Assembly: GCA_903925515.1 (NCBI GenBank)
Contig: CAIYFP010000242.1
Coordinates: forward strand, 1-24,219
DNA length: 24,219 nt
Source of the DNA: an uncultured Verrucomicrobiota bacterium
GTDB taxonomy: Bacteria; Verrucomicrobiota; Verrucomicrobiia; Limisphaerales; UBA9464
Direction: 5' to 3'
A model generated the notes under the pieces. It saw nothing but the letters and a program-made list of their open reading frames with translations. It was not told where the DNA came from and ran no database searches. This document shows positions 20,963 through 24,219 of this stretch, piece after piece. Numbering within the stretch: position 1 is the stretch's first letter; every line of letters begins with the position of its first letter. Made by a program: the position numbers and the translations under genes.

Positions 20963-21376
20963 ATGCGCGTCTCCCGCCTCTTGCACACCCGCTACCGTGT
21001 CGATGACCTCGAACGTTCGGTTCGCTTCTACAAGGACATCCTCGGGCTCGACGAGGTGCGTCGCCACAGGTCGCCCCGAGGCTCCGAGCTCGTGTTCCTC
21101 AAGGCACCCGCCAGCGAGGAAACCATCGAGCTATGCTCCTTCCCCGCCAGCGGACCAGTCACGGTTCAGGCGGACCTGACCCACCTCGCCTTCGAGGTCG
21201 ATAGCCTCGCTGCCTTCGGCGAGCACCTTCGGTCGCACGGACTCGCCTACTCGGACGGACCCATCTACAAGGCCGACGGCTCCGGCGGGTTTGCCTTCAT
21301 CGACGCGCCGGAGGGATACGAGGTCGAACTGATCCAACGCTCGACGGTCCCACCCTCCACGAGCTCCACCTACTGA
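20963..21376 (+). CDS. gloA: Glyoxalase I (lactoylglutathione lyase), VOC family
   Basis: This 137-residue VOC-fold enzyme is likely to convert the hemithioacetal of methylglyoxal and a thiol to the lactoyl thioester in the cytoplasm. All four metal ligands are visible: His8 (in LLHTRYRV), Glu56 (IELCSF), His74 (LTHLAFEV) and Glu122 (YEVELIQ). Three of these have the same numbers as in E. coli GloA. DDLERSVRFYKDILGL is the typical first helix. The length matches the bacterial short, Ni-type enzymes without the extra loops of the Zn-type. It starts 83 bases after glnS and ends 11 bases before folP, so it may be co-transcribed with both, though no functional link is known. Some VOC proteins act on other thiols, so the substrate is likely rather than proven. 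Confidence 0.88.
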   Translation: MRVSRLLHTRYRVDDLERSVRFYKDILGLDEVRRHRSPRGSELVFLKAPASEETIELCSFPASGPVTVQADLTHLAFEVDSLAAFGEHLRSHGLAYSDGPIYKADGSGGFAFIDAPEGYEVELIQRSTVPPSTSSTY

Positions 21377-21387
21377 GTTACCCCGGC

Positions 21388-22248
21388 GTGCACTCCCGAC
21401 GTCCATGGCGAGCAAGGAACTTCCGGCTCACGACCGCAGGGAGGCCCATGGTCATGGGCGTCGTCAACGTCACGCCCGACAGCTTCTCCGATGGAAACAT
21501 CTTCTTCCATGCCGACGCCGCCATCCAACGCGCCATGGAGTTGGTCGCGATGGGCGCGGACATCCTTGATGTCGGCGGCGAATCCACAAGGCCCGGGGCC
21601 GTGCCGGTCACCCCGGCGGAGGAACGACGCCGCGTGATGCCCGTCATCGAGGCGCTGGCCTCCGGCGTGTCGGTGCCGATCTCCATCGACACCCGCCACG
21701 AGGAGGTGGCCATGGCCGCGATCCATGCCGGTGCGTCGATCGTCAACGACATCGAGGCCGGGCGCTCCCAGCGTGGCATGTGGCGGGTCGTTCGCGATGC
21801 CGGCGCCGGCTACGTCTGCATGCACATGCAAGGCGAACCCGCCACCATGCAGCGCAACCCCAGCTACCGCGACGTCGTTTCCGAGGTACGCGGCTTTCTT
21901 GCCGAAAGGGTCGCGGAACTCGCGAGCTTCGGGATCGACCCTGAATGCGTTGCCATCGACCCCGGCATTGGCTTCGGCAAGGACTTGGGACACAACCTCG
22001 CCTTGCTTCGCGCGCTTCCTGACTTCGTGGGCCTCGGCCAACCCGTGTTGCTGGGCGTTTCGCGGAAGGGCTTCATCGGGACCGTCACCCATGCCCCGGA
22101 GATGGCTGACCGGCTCGCCGGCGGCCTGGCCTGCGCCCTGCATGCCGCCCAGTGCAGGGTCAGCGTGATCCGGACGCACGACGTCGCGGAGACCATCCGC
22201 GCGCTCAAGATGCTCGCCGTCCTCCAGCCCATGGAGCCCCTCCCATGA
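21388..22248 (+). CDS. folP: Dihydropteroate synthase
   Basis: This 286-residue TIM-barrel enzyme of folate synthesis joins 6-hydroxymethyl-dihydropterin diphosphate to p-aminobenzoate. Family motifs in order: GVVNVTPDSFSDG (pterin diphosphate loop), ILDVGGESTRPGA, ISIDTRHEEVA, IVNDIEAG, CMHMQGEPATMQ, IDPGIGFGKD and LLGVSRKGFIG, ending with IRTHDVAET. All key residues of DHPS are therefore present. The start is a GTG at 21388 (MHSRRPWRARNFRL); it lies 11 bases after gloA, and no later Met fits before the first strand. The stop overlaps the cdaA start as ATGA. folP next to a diadenylate cyclase gene is a recurrent arrangement in several phyla. In HMQG-x-P, Glu occupies the place where Thr is usual, a small variation. 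Confidence 0.96.
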   Translation: MHSRRPWRARNFRLTTAGRPMVMGVVNVTPDSFSDGNIFFHADAAIQRAMELVAMGADILDVGGESTRPGAVPVTPAEERRRVMPVIEALASGVSVPISIDTRHEEVAMAAIHAGASIVNDIEAGRSQRGMWRVVRDAGAGYVCMHMQGEPATMQRNPSYRDVVSEVRGFLAERVAELASFGIDPECVAIDPGIGFGKDLGHNLALLRALPDFVGLGQPVLLGVSRKGFIGTVTHAPEMADRLAGGLACALHAAQCRVSVIRTHDVAETIRALKMLAVLQPMEPLP

Positions 22249-23063
22249 ACGAGATCGTGGCATGGGGGCTCAGGGCATGGCGCCCCGTCCTCGAGATCCT
22301 CATCCTGTCCGTGGGCATCTACCAAGCCTTCGTCTTCCTCCGCGGCACGCGGGGCGCGCCCATCGTCACGGGCTTCCTCGCGGTGCTCCTCGCCATCACC
22401 CTGACCAGCCGCCTCCTCGACCTCCAGGTCCTCAACCTCCTGCTGAACCAGTTCTTCGCCGTCCTTGCGGTCGCGATCGTCGTGCTGTTCCAGCCGGAAA
22501 TCCGGCGCATGCTCGCGCAGGTTGGCAACCTACCCCTCGTCGCCAACGTCCAGCGCGAACGCGAGAAGATCGAGGTGATCTGCGAGACGGTCGAACGTCT
22601 TGCGCCCGTCCGAATCGGCGCGCTGATCGCACTCGAGCAGGACATCCAGCTCTCCGATGTCGTCGAGTCGGGCATCAGCGTCGATTGCGAGGCGACCCCG
22701 GAGATGCTCGAGACCATCTTCTTCCCCAACAACGCCATCCATGACGGCGGGGTCATCATCCGAGGCAACCGCATCCTCCGCGCCGCCTGCATCTTTCCGC
22801 TCACCCAGCGCGACGACCTTCAGCGGTCGCTCGGCACGCGGCATCGCGCGGCAATCGGGCTCACGGAGGAGACCGACTCCGTCGTGGTGGTCGTTTCAGA
22901 GGAGACGGGACAGGTCAGCTTCGCGCACCGCGGCCAACTGACCCGCAACGTCTCCGTGGAGAACCTTCGAGCCTTCCTCACCCAGGTCCTCGTCCGGCGC
23001 TCGTCGCCCCGCTCGTGGTTCCAACGCTGGTGGCCCCAGCCGACGGCAGGCAAGGAGACCTGA
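22245..23063 (+). CDS. cdaA: Membrane diadenylate cyclase (c-di-AMP synthase), CdaA type
   Basis: This 272-residue enzyme condenses two ATP to c-di-AMP, a second messenger for potassium and osmotic and cell-wall balance. Three N-terminal membrane helices (about 12-30, 38-55, 62-84) precede the DAC domain. The ATP-site motif IHDGGVIIRGNRI has Asp167-Gly168-Gly169, where most family members have DGA. The second motif is GTRHRAAIG with Arg-His-Arg at 199-201, and FFPNNAIHD is also typical. The C-terminus is a short basic and aromatic tail (SWFQRWWPQ). It starts inside the folP stop (ATGA) and is followed four bases later by a YbbR gene, matching the CdaA-CdaR pair. Glycine in the third place of the DGA motif is conservative, and I expect activity. 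Confidence 0.95.
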   Translation: MNEIVAWGLRAWRPVLEILILSVGIYQAFVFLRGTRGAPIVTGFLAVLLAITLTSRLLDLQVLNLLLNQFFAVLAVAIVVLFQPEIRRMLAQVGNLPLVANVQREREKIEVICETVERLAPVRIGALIALEQDIQLSDVVESGISVDCEATPEMLETIFFPNNAIHDGGVIIRGNRILRAACIFPLTQRDDLQRSLGTRHRAAIGLTEETDSVVVVVSEETGQVSFAHRGQLTRNVSVENLRAFLTQVLVRRSSPRSWFQRWWPQPTAGKET

Positions 23064-23066
23064 CCC

Positions 23067-23477
23067 ATGTCGCTGCGCCACTTCCTGTCCCACAACCGCT
23101 GGCAGAAGCTCTTCGCGCTCCTTCTCGCCACGCTCGTCTGGTTCACCGTCCGCCAAGGCGTCGATCGCAATTCGGGACCCGCATACCGGACCTTCGCGGG
23201 CGTTCCCATCCGTGTCCTCACCCTCGCGTCCGACCTCGACCAGTTTCGCGTCGCGCCCTCCGAGGTCACCGTGATGCTTCGCGGCAAGCCCGACTCCTTG
23301 GCGCAACTCACCACCCGATCCGTCGAGGCCTACGTCAACCTCGCCAATCCTGCGGCCACCCCGGGCAAGGCTCTCGTCGTGCACGTCAACGCCGAGGGTG
23401 CCGAGGTCGTCTCCGTTTCACCCGCGACGGTCTCCATCGAGCGAATCGCCAGCACAACCCCTCCCCCAAGACCCTAG
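23067..23477 (+). CDS. cdaR: YbbR-domain protein, probable CdaA regulator (CdaR-like)
   Basis: This 136-residue protein has a basic start (MSLRHFLSHNRWQK), one membrane helix (LFALLLATLVWFTV, about 15-29), and one extracytoplasmic YbbR domain, recognisable from FAGVPIRVL, then VAPSEVTVMLRGKPDSLAQL and VEAYVNLAN, and the closing VSVSPATVSIERI. Multi-domain CdaR proteins of Firmicutes carry three or four YbbR repeats and modulate CdaA in the membrane. This single-repeat version is a minimal form. It lies four bases after cdaA and is surely co-transcribed. The Pro-rich end (TTPPPRP) is short. The role as a CdaA partner is inferred from gene order and domain, not shown by the sequence alone. No glmM follows, unlike the Firmicutes cdaA-cdaR-glmM order. 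Confidence 0.85.
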   Translation: MSLRHFLSHNRWQKLFALLLATLVWFTVRQGVDRNSGPAYRTFAGVPIRVLTLASDLDQFRVAPSEVTVMLRGKPDSLAQLTTRSVEAYVNLANPAATPGKALVVHVNAEGAEVVSVSPATVSIERIASTTPPPRP

Positions 23478-23496
23478 AGGTCCATCTCGGTTGACC

Positions 23497-24219
23497 ATGA
23501 AGCCACTTGTCCTCCTGCTCCTGCTCGTCACTCAGGGCCTTCGGCTCCAGTCCCAGTCGCCCGCTCGTGTTCCCGACGACTACCCCATCCCGCCCGAGGC
23601 ACTCGCACGCGACGGCGGCGCGCCCGCCGGCCGCGTGGAATCCTTCGCCTTTGCCGACTCCAAGGTCTTCCCGGGCACCCAGCGGGAGGGCTGGATCTAC
23701 ATCCCGGCCCAATACCATGCCACGCGTCCCGCGGGCCTCATGGTCTTTCAGGACGGCCATGCCTACGTTTCCACCAACGGCCGCATGCGGGTCCCCGTGG
23801 TCCTCGACAACCTCATCGCAAGGGGCCATGTCCCCGTCATGGTCGCGGTCTTCATCAACCCCGGTCACCGCGGCACCCATGCCCCCAACCCCGCCACATG
23901 GGGCCCACGCAACAACCGCTCCCTCGAATATGACGGCCTCGGGCCCGACTACGCCCGGTTCCTCCTCGATGAATTGCTCCCGTTCGTCACCAACCGCTTC
24001 CAGCTCAACCTCTCCTCCGACCCCCGGCTCCGGGGCATCTCCGGCATGTCGTCGGGCGGCATCTGCGCGTTCACCGCCGCATGGGAACGTCCCGATGCGT
24101 TCTCCAAGGTCCTTTCCCACATTGGCTCGTTCGTGAACATCCGCGGCGGAAACGTGTACCCGGCCCTCATTCGCAAGACCGAGCGCAAGGCCCTTCGCGT
24201 CTATCTCCAGGATGGCGCC
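23497..24219 (+). CDS. Secreted esterase of the enterochelin-esterase (PF00756-like) type, 3' end outside window
   Basis: The frame is open from ATG 23497 to the window end, giving 241 residues. It starts MKPLVLLLLLVTQGL, a signal peptide, and the mature part begins around residue 19. Visible blocks: SKVFPGTQREGWIYIPAQY, GLMVFQDGHAYV, VPVMVAVFINPG, SLEYDGLGPDYARFLLDELLPFV and ISGMSSGGICAFTAAWERPDAFSKVLSHIGSF. GMSSGG carries the nucleophile Ser of the alpha/beta-hydrolase elbow (GxSxG). The catalytic His and Asp would follow in the missing part. This matches the putative esterase family that includes Fes-like and sugar-ester esterases, common near carbohydrate genes in Verrucomicrobia. It begins 19 bases after cdaR. 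The substrate is not known. Confidence 0.88.
   Translation, partial: MKPLVLLLLLVTQGLRLQSQSPARVPDDYPIPPEALARDGGAPAGRVESFAFADSKVFPGTQREGWIYIPAQYHATRPAGLMVFQDGHAYVSTNGRMRVPVVLDNLIARGHVPVMVAVFINPGHRGTHAPNPATWGPRNNRSLEYDGLGPDYARFLLDELLPFVTNRFQLNLSSDPRLRGISGMSSGGICAFTAAWERPDAFSKVLSHIGSFVNIRGGNVYPALIRKTERKALRVYLQDGA

Overview
The window is GC-rich bacterial DNA, almost fully coding, with no tRNA, rRNA or CRISPR array that I can see. The gene families suggest a member of the PVC group, most likely Verrucomicrobiota. They include DUF1080 and DUF5722 secreted sugar-active proteins, VWA/glutamine-amidotransferase-like membrane proteins, a REP-associated transposase, a GlnRS with a long insertion, and folP-cdaA-ybbR order. 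This is an inference, because no rRNA or other phylogenetic marker is present. Shine-Dalgarno motifs are weak or absent before most genes, so several starts were chosen from signal peptides and ATGA overlaps.

Layout. (1) 1-1999 (+): the end of an FtsX-like permease, its LolD/MacB-type ATPase and an HlyD-type adaptor form a DevBCA-like export operon. A small NPPFG methyltransferase follows at 2022-2858. (2) 2859-3320 is a gene-free convergent gap with two perfect hairpins. (3) 3321-11972 (-) is a five-gene cluster. In transcription order it holds an FmdB-type zinc ribbon, a membrane-anchored coiled-coil protein, an Fe(III)-type solute-binding lipoprotein, an Fe(III)-type permease joined in frame to a six-repeat NHL propeller, and a 965-residue VWA/GATase-like membrane protein. 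The last three genes overlap by ATGA. No ATPase gene accompanies this transporter. A REP-like tandem repeat and a ten-base G/C tract lie in front of the binding-protein gene.

(4) 12140-15812: a DUF1080 protein (+), a RAYT transposase (-) beside two overlapping hairpins, and a DUF5722 glycosidase-like protein (+) with clan GH-A style glutamates. (5) 15962-18197 (+): a polar amino acid ABC importer in which the binding protein and permease are one polypeptide, overlapping its ATPase gene. (6) 18198-19082: an 885-base gap with hairpins and a probable eroded IS4-type transposase fragment. (7) 19083-24219 (+): glnS, a glyoxalase I gene, then folP-cdaA-cdaR (folate synthesis with c-di-AMP synthesis and its regulator), and the 5' part of a secreted esterase that runs off the window.

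The most interesting part is the minus-strand cluster. It couples an iron-type importer lacking its own ATPase to an NHL propeller that still carries a complete lipoprotein signal inside the fusion, and to VWA and coiled-coil envelope proteins.
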